From: Azospirillum endophyticum | Lineage (GTDB): Bacteria; Pseudomonadota; Alphaproteobacteria; Azospirillales; Azospirillaceae | Direction: 5' to 3' | Assembly (NCBI RefSeq): GCF_016595245.1 | Contig: NZ_JAENHM010000003.1 | Location: 4,997 to 68,996, forward strand | DNA length: 64,000 nt | In this document: one piece after another, positions 54,994 through 63,283 of the stretch | Layout of the letters: every line of letters starts with the position of its first letter | How positions within the stretch are numbered: position 1 is the first letter of the stretch | Translations under genes and position numbers: made by a program | Notes under the pieces: model-generated | Databases searched by the model: none | Told to the model about the DNA's origin: nothing | What the model saw: only the letters and a program-made list of their open reading frames with translations

Positions 54994-56013
54994 ATGAACC
55001 GGATGTTCGCCGCGGCGCTGTCCGCCGCCCTTTACGGCTCCATCGCCCTGCTTGCGGGCATCGCCCCGGCCGGGGCCGCCACCACGGGCGACATCCGGCC
55101 GCTCCGGGTCGGCTGGGTCTTCGCCATGGCGAACGCCCCGGCGCTGGTCGCCGACCGCAAGGGCTTCTATGCCGAAGAGGGGCTGACGGTGGACGCCAAG
55201 CCCTTCGGCGACGGGCCGGTCATCCAGCAGGCTCTCGCCGCCGGCGAGCTGGACGTCGCCTATATCGGCGCACCGCCGGTCTATCAATGGGCGGCGCGCG
55301 GGCTGGACAGCCGCATCCTGGCCAAGGTGAATTACGGACAGGCGGCGGTGATCGCCAACAACCCGGCCATCGCCAAGCTGTCCGATCTGCGCGGACGGAA
55401 GGTCGCCGGGGTGGCGCGCGGCAGCGGGATGGACGTGCTGCTGCGCGGCGCCGTGCTGAAGGAGGCGGCCGGCCTCGACCCCGATCGCGACCTGTCGGTG
55501 GTCTCCATGCCGGTCGGCAACATGAACGCCGCGCTGGACAGCGGCACGGTGGATGCCGCTTTCACCTGGGAACCCTTCATCAGCCAGCAGGTGCTGCGGG
55601 GGAGCGCGCATGTGCTGTTCGACGTCAACCAAGCGCTGCCCGGCTATCCCTGGTATGTGGTGATGGCGCCGAAGAAGACGCTGACCGACCGTCCCGACGA
55701 CGTGGTGAAGCTGCTGCGCGCCCATGCCAAGGCCATCGCCTGGCTGTCCGACCACCCGGCCGAGGGCGACGCCCTGATCGCCGAGGCGTTCAAGCTGGAG
55801 CCGGTGAAGCGCGCCGACGGTACGGAGATCGCCCCGGCCGCCGTCGCCGCCGAGGCGCGCAAGCGGCTGGGCTGGTCGGATCGGCTGGAGGACAGCGACC
55901 TCGCCTTCATCCAGCGGCTGATGGACAGCTCGCTGGTACTCGGCTTAATCCCGGCGCCGATGAAGGCGGCGGACATCGTCGACGGCTCCTATCTCCGCCG
56001 GGCGGGCCGCTGA
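54994..56013 (+). CDS. TauA/SsuA-type ABC substrate-binding protein
   Basis: A 339-aa binding protein of the NitT/TauT family with a Sec signal peptide ending near A-G-A-A-T (about 28). Mature features: G-F-Y-A-E-E-G-L-T-V, I-Q-Q-A-L-A-A-G-E-L-D-V-A-Y-I-G and L-D-S-G-T-V-D-A-A-F-T-W-E-P, which match taurine- and aliphatic-sulfonate-binding proteins. AAAGGA lies 7-8 nt before the ATG. It follows the ATPase and is coupled by TGATG to the permease. Confidence 0.9.
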   Translation: MNRMFAAALSAALYGSIALLAGIAPAGAATTGDIRPLRVGWVFAMANAPALVADRKGFYAEEGLTVDAKPFGDGPVIQQALAAGELDVAYIGAPPVYQWAARGLDSRILAKVNYGQAAVIANNPAIAKLSDLRGRKVAGVARGSGMDVLLRGAVLKEAAGLDPDRDLSVVSMPVGNMNAALDSGTVDAAFTWEPFISQQVLRGSAHVLFDVNQALPGYPWYVVMAPKKTLTDRPDDVVKLLRAHAKAIAWLSDHPAEGDALIAEAFKLEPVKRADGTEIAPAAVAAEARKRLGWSDRLEDSDLAFIQRLMDSSLVLGLIPAPMKAADIVDGSYLRRAGR

Positions 56014-56756
56014 TGCAGACCCGGCTCTACGGCTGGGCGGCCTTCCCGGCGCTGCTGCTGGTCTGGAGTGTCGCCGCCTGGAACCTGCCGCCTTACGTCC
56101 TGCCGCAGCCCTGGGCGGTGGCGGCGGAGGCGGTGCGCTGGCTCGACAGCGGCCAGCTCGCCGCCCATGTCGGCGCCAGCCTGCTGCGCGAGGCCGGCGG
56201 CTTCGCCGTCGCCGTGCTGGGCGCGCTGGCACTGGGGCTGGCCGGCGCGCTGTCGCAGGGATTCCGCGCCTTTTCCGCCCCGCTGACCGGCCTGTTCATG
56301 GCGATCCCGCCCATCGCCTGGGCGCCGCTGTCGATGATCTTCTTCGGGTTGGGCTATGTCGCCATCACCATGGTGATCGTGGTCGCCGCCCTGTTCCCAA
56401 TGGCGGTGACGGTGCAGGAGGGCTTCCTCGCCATCCGCAACGGCAACCTGCGCGCCGCCCGCGTGCTGGGCGCCCGGCGCTGGCAGCTGATCCGTTACGT
56501 CTATCTGCCGGCCTCGCTGCCTTTTCTGACCGCGGCGCTGCGCATCGGCTTCAGCCAGGCATGGCGGGCGCTGGTGGCCGCCGAGATGCTGGGCGCCTCG
56601 CAGGGGATCGGCTGGATGGTGGCGATGGGCGGCCAGATCGGCAACGCCACCCAGGTGCTGCTGGGCGTCGCCATCATCGGCATGACCGCCTGGATCACCG
56701 AAAGCCTCGTCTTCCGCCGCATCGAGCGGCGCTACCGCCACTGGCACCTCGCCTGA
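56013..56756 (+). CDS. SsuC/TauC-type ABC transporter permease
   Basis: A 247-aa inner-membrane permease with about six spans. Seen: Y-V-L-P-Q-P-W near the start, A-A-R-V-L-G-A-R-R-W in the cytoplasmic loop and Y-L-P-A-S-L-P-F-L-T-A after it, as in SsuC/TauC. The ATG shares its first base with the stop of the binding-protein gene. Completes the importer. The following PHP-type gene is 34 nt away. Confidence 0.92.
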   Translation: MQTRLYGWAAFPALLLVWSVAAWNLPPYVLPQPWAVAAEAVRWLDSGQLAAHVGASLLREAGGFAVAVLGALALGLAGALSQGFRAFSAPLTGLFMAIPPIAWAPLSMIFFGLGYVAITMVIVVAALFPMAVTVQEGFLAIRNGNLRAARVLGARRWQLIRYVYLPASLPFLTAALRIGFSQAWRALVAAEMLGASQGIGWMVAMGGQIGNATQVLLGVAIIGMTAWITESLVFRRIERRYRHWHLA

Positions 56757-56790
56757 CCCGATAACCTGCAAAACCGGAGGAAACGCCGAC

Positions 56791-59154
56791 ATGTCCGAAA
56801 CCCAGCCGCCTGTCCGCCACATCGCCCCCGTCGGGCTGTACGAGCGCAACAAGGACCGCCCCTTCCTGGGATCGACCAGCTGTTCGCACCGCCGGCTGGT
56901 CGCCGGCGAATGGACCGAGCTGCAACTGGTCTACGAGGTCGGCGCCTCAGGGCTCGCCGACGGCGCCGGCATCAAGCTGGCGATGAAGTTCTATTCCGAC
57001 TGGGCGCTGTTCCAGACCAGCGACCCGCAGGCCGCCAACTATGTCTCGGTGGAATATGAGGCCGGACCGCTGGTGCCGGGGCAGAGCCCGGCGACGATCC
57101 AGGCGCTGAAGGTGCGCTTCGACCAGAAGGGCCATGAGCGTCCCTATCAGAAGGCCATCGTCATCGACGTGATCGACGGCTACCTCAATCCCGGCGACCG
57201 CATCGTGATCAGGTTGGGCGACCGGCGGCGCGGCGGGCCGGGCACGCGGGTGCAGAGCTTCGTCGAGCAGGGATTCCGCTTCCGCGTCTTCATCGACCCG
57301 CTCGGCAGCCAGAAATACGCGGAGGTGCCGGGCGACTGCGTGATCGACATCGTTCCCGGCGCGCCCGCCGCCCTGCGTCTGGTGGCGCCGCGCCTGACCG
57401 CGCCCGGCCCGGCGGCCCTGCTGCTGCGTGCCGAGGATGTCTGGGGCAACTGCTGCACCGGCGGCGCCATCGATGCCGCCCTGACGCTGACGGGCCCGCG
57501 GGGTGAGACCACGCAGCAACTGACGCTCTCGCCCAACTCCGATGCTTATGGCTGGCTGGTCCGTCGCCAGGAGGTCGCGCTGTCGGAAGGCGAGTGGCGC
57601 ATCGCCGCCACGGCCGACGGGCTGCTCCCGGCCGAGGCCTTCATCACCGTCGAGCAGGACGCGCCGCGCGCCTACTACGCCGACCTGCATGTCCATTCCA
57701 ACGACACGGTCGGCACCAACGACACAGCCTACAACCTGTCCTACGGCCGCGACATCGCCGGGCTGGACGTGCTGGGCTATACCGCCAACGACTTCAACGT
57801 CACCGAAAAGGCCTGGAGCGAGGCGGTCGGGCTGATCGACCGCTTCAACGAGGCCGGCCGCTTCGTCTGCTATCCCGGCACCGAATGGTGCGGCAACTCG
57901 GCCGCCGGCGGCGACCACAATGTCGTCTTCCTGCGCGACGGCGTGCCGCAATTCCCCATCGACAGCCGGGGCCAGCCGGTCCGCTCCTTCGAATGGAACG
58001 AGTCCACGCGCGGCAAGCTGCGCCCCGGCGCCTGGCCGCTCGACGAGCTTTACGCCGCCTATCAGGACGACCCGGAAGGCCATCTGCTGATCCCGCATGT
58101 TGGCGGGCGGCGTTGCAATCTCGACTGGCACCACCCCGAACTGGAGCGGCTGATCGAGATCGGCTCCGCCTGGGGCCAGTTCCACTGGGTCTATGCCGAG
58201 GCACTGGCCCGCGGCTACCGGCTCGGCGCCTCGGCCAGCAGCGACGAGCATCAGGGCCGCTGCGGCGGCGGCGCACCGGCCACCGCGGTGTTCGGCGCGC
58301 GCGGCGGGCTGACCGGCGTGCTGGCCGACCGGCTCGACCGCGCCACCATCGGCCGGGCGCTGCGCGCGCGCCGCACCTTCGCCACCACCGGGGAGCGCAG
58401 CTTCGCCAGCCTGCGGCTGGGTGACCGCTGGATGGGCGAGGTGGTGACGGCGTCGGCGACCGATACGCTCGATTACCGGCTGCTCGGGGACCGCGGCTGG
58501 GAGAGCCTGCGGCTTTACGACGGCGAGACCCTGCTGTGGGAGCGCGACCTGCACCGTGAGCTGGGGTTGTCGGAGCGGCGCATCCGGCTGCGGCTGGGCG
58601 GCGCCCGCATCAAGGACCGCTACCGCGGTGCCTATTGGAGCGGCGGCATCACCGTCACCGGAGCGGCGGTGCAGCGGGTCGAGCCCTTCGGCTTCGACCA
58701 TCCCGAGCAGGGCTGCTGGCGGCAGGATGCCACCACGGTGGCTTTGCGCACCGTCACCCACGGCGACACCGACGGGGTGGAACTGACGCTGTCGCAACTG
58801 GCCGGCACGCGCATCCGGGTGCAGCTCGACATCGGCACCTATGTGAAGGTCGGCAACCCGCTGACCCCGCCGCCCAACCCGCATGCGCCGGAGGCCGTGC
58901 TGGAGATCGACGGCGACGCGCTGCTGGATGCAGCCCACTCGCCGACCGGAGCTGTCAGCCGTCTGCTGCCGGGCACCGAACTGGAGGTGACGGTTGAGCG
59001 TGTCACCGAGGCGCCGCTGCCCCGCAATCTCGCCGGCCGCATCCCGCTGGCCGGACTGGATCTGGCGGCGGGCCGCGAGCATCCGCTGTTCCTCAGCGGA
59101 CGCCAGCGCGACCAGTCGCGGGTGTGGACCTCGGCGCTGTTCCTGACAGTGTGA
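56791..59154 (+). CDS. DUF3604/PHP-like metallohydrolase in a sulfonate operon
   Basis: A 787-aa cytoplasmic protein with no signal peptide. The N-terminal about 290 residues look beta-rich. The central domain has the metal ligands of the PHP/DUF3604 fold: D-L-H-V-H at 298-302, P-G-T-E-W with Glu365, G-D-H-N with His376, P-H-V-G with His436, and S-S-D-E-H with Asp485 and His487. The C-terminal part is again beta-rich and ends T-S-A-L-F-L-T-V. PHP enzymes are usually phosphoesterases or hydrolases. The best family match I recognise is DUF3604, of unknown function. GGAGG lies 9 nt before the ATG. Last gene of the importer operon, so it may hydrolyse the imported compound (inference). Confidence 0.8.
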   Translation: MSETQPPVRHIAPVGLYERNKDRPFLGSTSCSHRRLVAGEWTELQLVYEVGASGLADGAGIKLAMKFYSDWALFQTSDPQAANYVSVEYEAGPLVPGQSPATIQALKVRFDQKGHERPYQKAIVIDVIDGYLNPGDRIVIRLGDRRRGGPGTRVQSFVEQGFRFRVFIDPLGSQKYAEVPGDCVIDIVPGAPAALRLVAPRLTAPGPAALLLRAEDVWGNCCTGGAIDAALTLTGPRGETTQQLTLSPNSDAYGWLVRRQEVALSEGEWRIAATADGLLPAEAFITVEQDAPRAYYADLHVHSNDTVGTNDTAYNLSYGRDIAGLDVLGYTANDFNVTEKAWSEAVGLIDRFNEAGRFVCYPGTEWCGNSAAGGDHNVVFLRDGVPQFPIDSRGQPVRSFEWNESTRGKLRPGAWPLDELYAAYQDDPEGHLLIPHVGGRRCNLDWHHPELERLIEIGSAWGQFHWVYAEALARGYRLGASASSDEHQGRCGGGAPATAVFGARGGLTGVLADRLDRATIGRALRARRTFATTGERSFASLRLGDRWMGEVVTASATDTLDYRLLGDRGWESLRLYDGETLLWERDLHRELGLSERRIRLRLGGARIKDRYRGAYWSGGITVTGAAVQRVEPFGFDHPEQGCWRQDATTVALRTVTHGDTDGVELTLSQLAGTRIRVQLDIGTYVKVGNPLTPPPNPHAPEAVLEIDGDALLDAAHSPTGAVSRLLPGTELEVTVERVTEAPLPRNLAGRIPLAGLDLAAGREHPLFLSGRQRDQSRVWTSALFLTV

Positions 59155-59206
59155 TCGCCTTGGCCCGCAGTGCCGGCTCGCCGGGATCGCGGGTCGCATC
59201 CGCGGG

Positions 59207-60703
59207 TCAGGGGGACCGCGGAAACATGCCGTGCCGCCATGCCGTCAATGCCCCGGCAACCGCCAGCGCGTGCGGCACGATCTCAGATGAGCCGGTCACT
59301 TCGCCCAGGCTGCCGCGGGTCGGCGGCCCGACGACGAACAGGGAGGTGACCGGCCGGCCACCGGCATCCAATGCCCGGCGCTGCCGGTCCACCTCCACCC
59401 CCAGACCAAGCGGATCCGGCCGGATCAACCCTTGGGCGGTCAGGGCCGCCAGCAGCGGGTTCCGGCCGAAGGAGGCTCCATGGCCGGCGCCGGTGCAGTT
59501 CACCAGGGCATCGTAGGTTCGCCCGGTCAGGGCGTCGCCGCCGCGCGGCCGATAGAGAACCCACAGACCGCCACCCTCATCACCGCGGGTGCCTGACGAA
59601 TCGGCGTCGGCGTTCGCCCCGACCAACCGTCCGGCCAGGACCGAAAGACGCCCGTCCGTCTGCGCGGACGCCACCAGCCGGGCGACCTGCGGGGCCGCCT
59701 GGAAGCGGTGGGCGTCCCACCAGGGCCGCAGATGGCGCTGGAACCGCCTCCGCTCCTCGATGGGAAGGGCCGTCCACAAGGCACCGTTCTGAAGGCGCAG
59801 GCTTTCGAGCACGTCGGTCCAGGGCCGCCCCTGCCGGCCCGCGTCAGCGACGGCGGCACGCACCCGGCGCAGCAGGTCACGGACACCGGCAGGCGGATCG
59901 GCGGTGAAGTCGGTCCAGGAGTCGGCATGCCCGGCAGGGCGAGACCGCGGCACCAGACCATGGCGCGACAGGGCGGTCAGCGGTCCGCGATGGCCCCGGC
60001 CGAGCAGGGTCGACACCACGTCACCCATCGTCAGGCCGGTGCCGACGATCAGCACCCGGTCGGTCCGGCCGATGGGATCGAGCGCGCCGGGCGCCCATGG
60101 ATCGGCGACGACCCGCTTGTGCCCCGCCAGCCCGGCCAGCACGCCCGGCAGTTCGGGCCCCGGGTTTCCGGTGCACAGCACCAGCGCATCGGCCTCCAGC
60201 ATCCTGCCGCCGGCAAGCTCCACGACGAACCCGGCTCCCCGTGCCGATTCGAGCCGGCGGGCGGCGACGGCACGGTCGCGCCGGTGGGTCACCCGCACCG
60301 GCCCGGCCGCTGAGAACAGCGCGCGCAGCCTCTCGTCGAGATAACGCCCGAACACCGACCGCGCCGGATAATGCAGCCCGTCCGCCCAGCCGGCCAGATC
60401 GGCCTCCAGCACGCCACTCTCCAGGCACCAGCGATGGAAATCCTCCTCCTCACCCTCCTTGGCCTCCCCGGCCGGCGGGCCGGCCACGGCCGCCATGCGG
60501 ATGGAGGGAACATTCACCCGGTGGCGCGGGTCGCCCCCGGGCGCGTAGGTCAGCCCGGCACCGGGCGACGGCCGCGGATCCACAAGCTCCACCTCGGCGG
60601 AGAAGCCACTGGCGGCACCGGCGCGCACCAACCCGGCCGCGACGCCGCTGCCCGACACACCGGCACCGACGATGACGACCCGCAACGGCCGCGGCACGGT
60701 CAC
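59207..60703 (-). CDS. FAD/NAD(P)-binding protein (HpyO-like)
   Basis: A 498-aa flavoprotein of the FAD/NAD(P)-binding domain (pfam13454-type) group. Seen: G-A-G-V-S-G at 13-18, a central G-T-G-L-T-M-G-D dinucleotide motif, and V-N-C-T-G-A-G and F-V-V-G-P-P-T-R-G in the C-terminal third. The start is GTG at 60703, overlapping the amidohydrolase stop (GTGA); a longer frame to 60847 is Arg-rich and inside that gene. Such proteins often act on amino acids or acyl substrates as oxidases or monooxygenases. Last gene of the minus-strand operon, convergent with the PHP gene. Confidence 0.82.
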   Translation of the reverse strand: MTVPRPLRVVIVGAGVSGSGVAAGLVRAGAASGFSAEVELVDPRPSPGAGLTYAPGGDPRHRVNVPSIRMAAVAGPPAGEAKEGEEEDFHRWCLESGVLEADLAGWADGLHYPARSVFGRYLDERLRALFSAAGPVRVTHRRDRAVAARRLESARGAGFVVELAGGRMLEADALVLCTGNPGPELPGVLAGLAGHKRVVADPWAPGALDPIGRTDRVLIVGTGLTMGDVVSTLLGRGHRGPLTALSRHGLVPRSRPAGHADSWTDFTADPPAGVRDLLRRVRAAVADAGRQGRPWTDVLESLRLQNGALWTALPIEERRRFQRHLRPWWDAHRFQAAPQVARLVASAQTDGRLSVLAGRLVGANADADSSGTRGDEGGGLWVLYRPRGGDALTGRTYDALVNCTGAGHGASFGRNPLLAALTAQGLIRPDPLGLGVEVDRQRRALDAGGRPVTSLFVVGPPTRGSLGEVTGSSEIVPHALAVAGALTAWRHGMFPRSP

Positions 60704-62379
60704 AGCCCCTCGCGATGGACGATCCGTCCGCCGACCAGCGTCAGGCGGCAGCGCAGATCGCGCAACCGATCCGGGTCGATGGCGGTGGGATCCTCCGACA
60801 GCACCGCGAGGTCGGCGGCGAAGCCGGGACGCAGCGGCCCTTTCCATCCCTCGTCGAAGGTCAGGGCGGCGCCGGCCACGGTGAACAGCCGCAGCGCCGT
60901 TTCGGCATCCAGCCGCTGGTCGGGACCGATGACCCGGCCGCTGGTCCGTTCCAGCCGGTTACAGACCGACCACAGGGTGAAGAACGGGTCGTGCGGGATG
61001 TTGTCGGTGGCGATGGCGGTCGGAATGCCAAGCCGCAGCAAATGGGCGTGCGGCACCACCAGATCGCCACCATCAGGCTCGTCCAGATAGGCGGCTCCGC
61101 CCTTCCACAGGAAATAGGTCGGGATCGTCGTCACCAGCACGTCCAGCCGTTTCAGCGCCTCCAGATCGGTCAGCCGGGCACGGCCGATATGCTCGATCAC
61201 CCAGCGGCGGCCGGACAGCGGATGGCGTTCGTTGACCGCCTCCAGCACCGGCACCACCTCGTGCAGCCTGTCGCTGACGATGGTGTGCAGGCGCAGATCG
61301 TGCTCGGCGGCCAGGAAGCAGGCCTCGCGGAAGTCGGCCGGGGTCAGCGCCTGCTCGACGAAGCCCGACCAGCCGGTGTCCGGCAGATTGTCGCGGGCGC
61401 AGCAGGCGACCGCCGGGTCGCCGCCATAGGCGATGTGGACGCCCGACAGCCTCAGCCAGGGATCGCCCAGACCGGCACCGCGCGCGTGGGCCAGCCAGTC
61501 GCGCATGGCGCGGCGCGCCTCGGCGATGTCGGCCCAGCTCGGGCTGACCACCAGCCCGACCCGCACCGTCAGCTCCCCCAGCTCCCACAGCCGGCGGTAG
61601 ACCGAGATGGTCTGCGGCGCGGAGCCGTGCCCCTCGTAGATGCTGGTGGTGCCCTGGGCGTTGTAGAGCCGCTGGGACAGCCGGACGCCCTCCAGCCGTT
61701 CGGCGAATCCGAAGCGAGGAACCGCCGGCAGCAGGTCGAACTCGACGGTCGGGCGGCTGTTGTGCTCGACGATCACGCCGGTCGGCTCGCCGCTCGCGTC
61801 CTTCAGGATCTCCACGCCGCCGCAGGTCGGCAGGCTGGCCGCGGTGATGCCGTTCAGCGCCAGCGCCCGGCTGTTCAGCGCGCTGTGCCCCGGCGGCTTG
61901 CCCCAGTTGCCGAACAGGCCGGGGATGTAGACCGGATGGTCCGGTGCTGCGCGGTCCAGCTCGTGCCGGTCCGGCGGTCTCCCCTCGGCCAGCGTCGGGG
62001 CACCGTCGAAGAAGAAGGGCGGCGTGCCGATCGGCATGGTGACGATCCACTGGCCGGGCGGCGTCTCAGCCGCCACCGCCCGCACCCGCTCCAGAATATC
62101 GCCGACGCTGCGCGCACCGGCCAGCGAGGGGCGCAGGCGCTTCAGCCCCTCGCGCTCCATATGGGCGTGGGCGTCGTTGAAGCCGGGGATCAGCGTCGCA
62201 CCACCCAGGTCGATGGCTTCGGTGGCGGCGGTGGCGAGTGCCGCGACCTCCTCCCCGCCGACCGCGAGGATGCGGTCGCCGGCCAGCGCCACCGCGCCGG
62301 CGCGTGGCCGGTCCGGATCGAAGGTGAGGATGTTGGCGTTGCGCAGGATCAGGGTGGGGGAAGAACTCGGTCCGCTCAT
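60700..62379 (-). CDS. amidohydrolase family protein (YtcJ/amidohydrolase 3 type)
   Basis: A 559-aa metal-dependent amidohydrolase. Seen: N-terminal beta-sandwich start I-L-R-N-A-N-I-L-T-F, the metal-binding H-x-H at 71-73 in N-D-A-H-A-H, V-I-E-H-I-G-R-A further on and A-T-D-N-I-P-H-D-P-F near the C-terminus, all typical of the YtcJ-like branch. Hydrolyses amide or related bonds, cytoplasmic. Ten bases separate it from the SsuC-like permease gene and a 4-nt GTGA overlap joins it to the flavoprotein. The imported substrate of the SsuBC transporter is therefore probably an amide-containing or N-acyl compound (inference). Confidence 0.88.
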   Translation of the reverse strand: MSGPSSSPTLILRNANILTFDPDRPRAGAVALAGDRILAVGGEEVAALATAATEAIDLGGATLIPGFNDAHAHMEREGLKRLRPSLAGARSVGDILERVRAVAAETPPGQWIVTMPIGTPPFFFDGAPTLAEGRPPDRHELDRAAPDHPVYIPGLFGNWGKPPGHSALNSRALALNGITAASLPTCGGVEILKDASGEPTGVIVEHNSRPTVEFDLLPAVPRFGFAERLEGVRLSQRLYNAQGTTSIYEGHGSAPQTISVYRRLWELGELTVRVGLVVSPSWADIAEARRAMRDWLAHARGAGLGDPWLRLSGVHIAYGGDPAVACCARDNLPDTGWSGFVEQALTPADFREACFLAAEHDLRLHTIVSDRLHEVVPVLEAVNERHPLSGRRWVIEHIGRARLTDLEALKRLDVLVTTIPTYFLWKGGAAYLDEPDGGDLVVPHAHLLRLGIPTAIATDNIPHDPFFTLWSVCNRLERTSGRVIGPDQRLDAETALRLFTVAGAALTFDEGWKGPLRPGFAADLAVLSEDPTAIDPDRLRDLRCRLTLVGGRIVHREGL

Positions 62380-62389
62380 CCGGCGATCC

Positions 62390-63283
62390 TCACGAGGCGG
62401 TGGTGTACCATGGGAACAGGCGGCGGATCAGCGCCACGAACAGGCGGTCGGCGATGAAGCCGAAGGTGCCGAGCAGCACCAGCCCGATCAGCATGATGTC
62501 GACCCGGAACATCTGGTGGCCGGTGGACATCATGTAGGCCACCCCCTCCCGCGCACCGGACAGCTCGGCGGCGACCAGCAGGATCAGCGAGACGGCGATG
62601 CCCTGGCGCAGCCCGGCCAGGATCATCGGCAGGGCCGCCGGCAGCACCACCAGAAGCAGCGTCGCCAGCCGCCCGGCGCCGAGGCAGGCGGCGGAGCGCA
62701 GATAGGCCGCCGGCACGTCGCGCACGCCGATGAAGGTGGTGATCCAGATCGGGAAGAAGCTGCCCCAGGCGACCAGCGCCACCTTCGAGCCTTCGCCGAT
62801 GCCGAACCACAGGACCGACAGCGGCACCAGCGCGATGGAGGGGACGGAGCGGAAACCGTGCAGGATCGGCTCGCTGACATGGTGCAGCAGGCCGATGCGG
62901 GCGGTCAGCAGCCCGGCCGTCACGCCGGTCGCCGTCGCGATGCCGAATCCCAGCGCTGCCCGGCGCAGGCTGGCCAGGATGTTGGCCGGAATCTCGCCGG
63001 ACAGCAGCATCGGGACGAAGGTGTCGAACACCACCGACGGCGGCGGCAGCAGCACCGGATTGACCCAGGTCCCCAGCCGCGGCACCGCCTCCCAGACCGC
63101 CAGGAACAGCAGGATGCCGGTCACGTTCAACAGGGCGCGCAGCCAGGCCGCCCGCCGCAGGCCGCGACGATGGGCGCGGCGGAACTCCTCGGCGAAGGCG
63201 GCGCTGTCGGATCGCGCATCCGCCGCAGAATGCCGGGGGGTGGAGAGGCCAGTGCCGGCCGCGTCATCCGTCGCCGCCGTCAC
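62390..63283 (-). CDS. SsuC/TauC-type ABC transporter permease
   Basis: A 297-aa inner-membrane permease with about six spans after a polar, Ala/Arg-rich N-terminal extension of about 45 residues. Seen: L-L-P-P-P-S-V-V-F and a W-F-G-I-G-E-G-S segment, plus A-A-C-L-G-A-G-R in the cytoplasmic loop. The start overlaps the ATPase stop (ATGA). The substrate-binding protein of this system is not in the window and is presumably upstream, beyond the right edge. Confidence 0.9.
   Translation of the reverse strand: MTAATDDAAGTGLSTPRHSAADARSDSAAFAEEFRRAHRRGLRRAAWLRALLNVTGILLFLAVWEAVPRLGTWVNPVLLPPPSVVFDTFVPMLLSGEIPANILASLRRAALGFGIATATGVTAGLLTARIGLLHHVSEPILHGFRSVPSIALVPLSVLWFGIGEGSKVALVAWGSFFPIWITTFIGVRDVPAAYLRSAACLGAGRLATLLLVVLPAALPMILAGLRQGIAVSLILLVAAELSGAREGVAYMMSTGHQMFRVDIMLIGLVLLGTFGFIADRLFVALIRRLFPWYTTAS

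Noticed and set aside
59188-59204. Hairpin between the PHP gene and the FAD/NAD(P)-binding gene
   Set aside because: Five-bp GC stem, no T-run; expected by chance in this composition.
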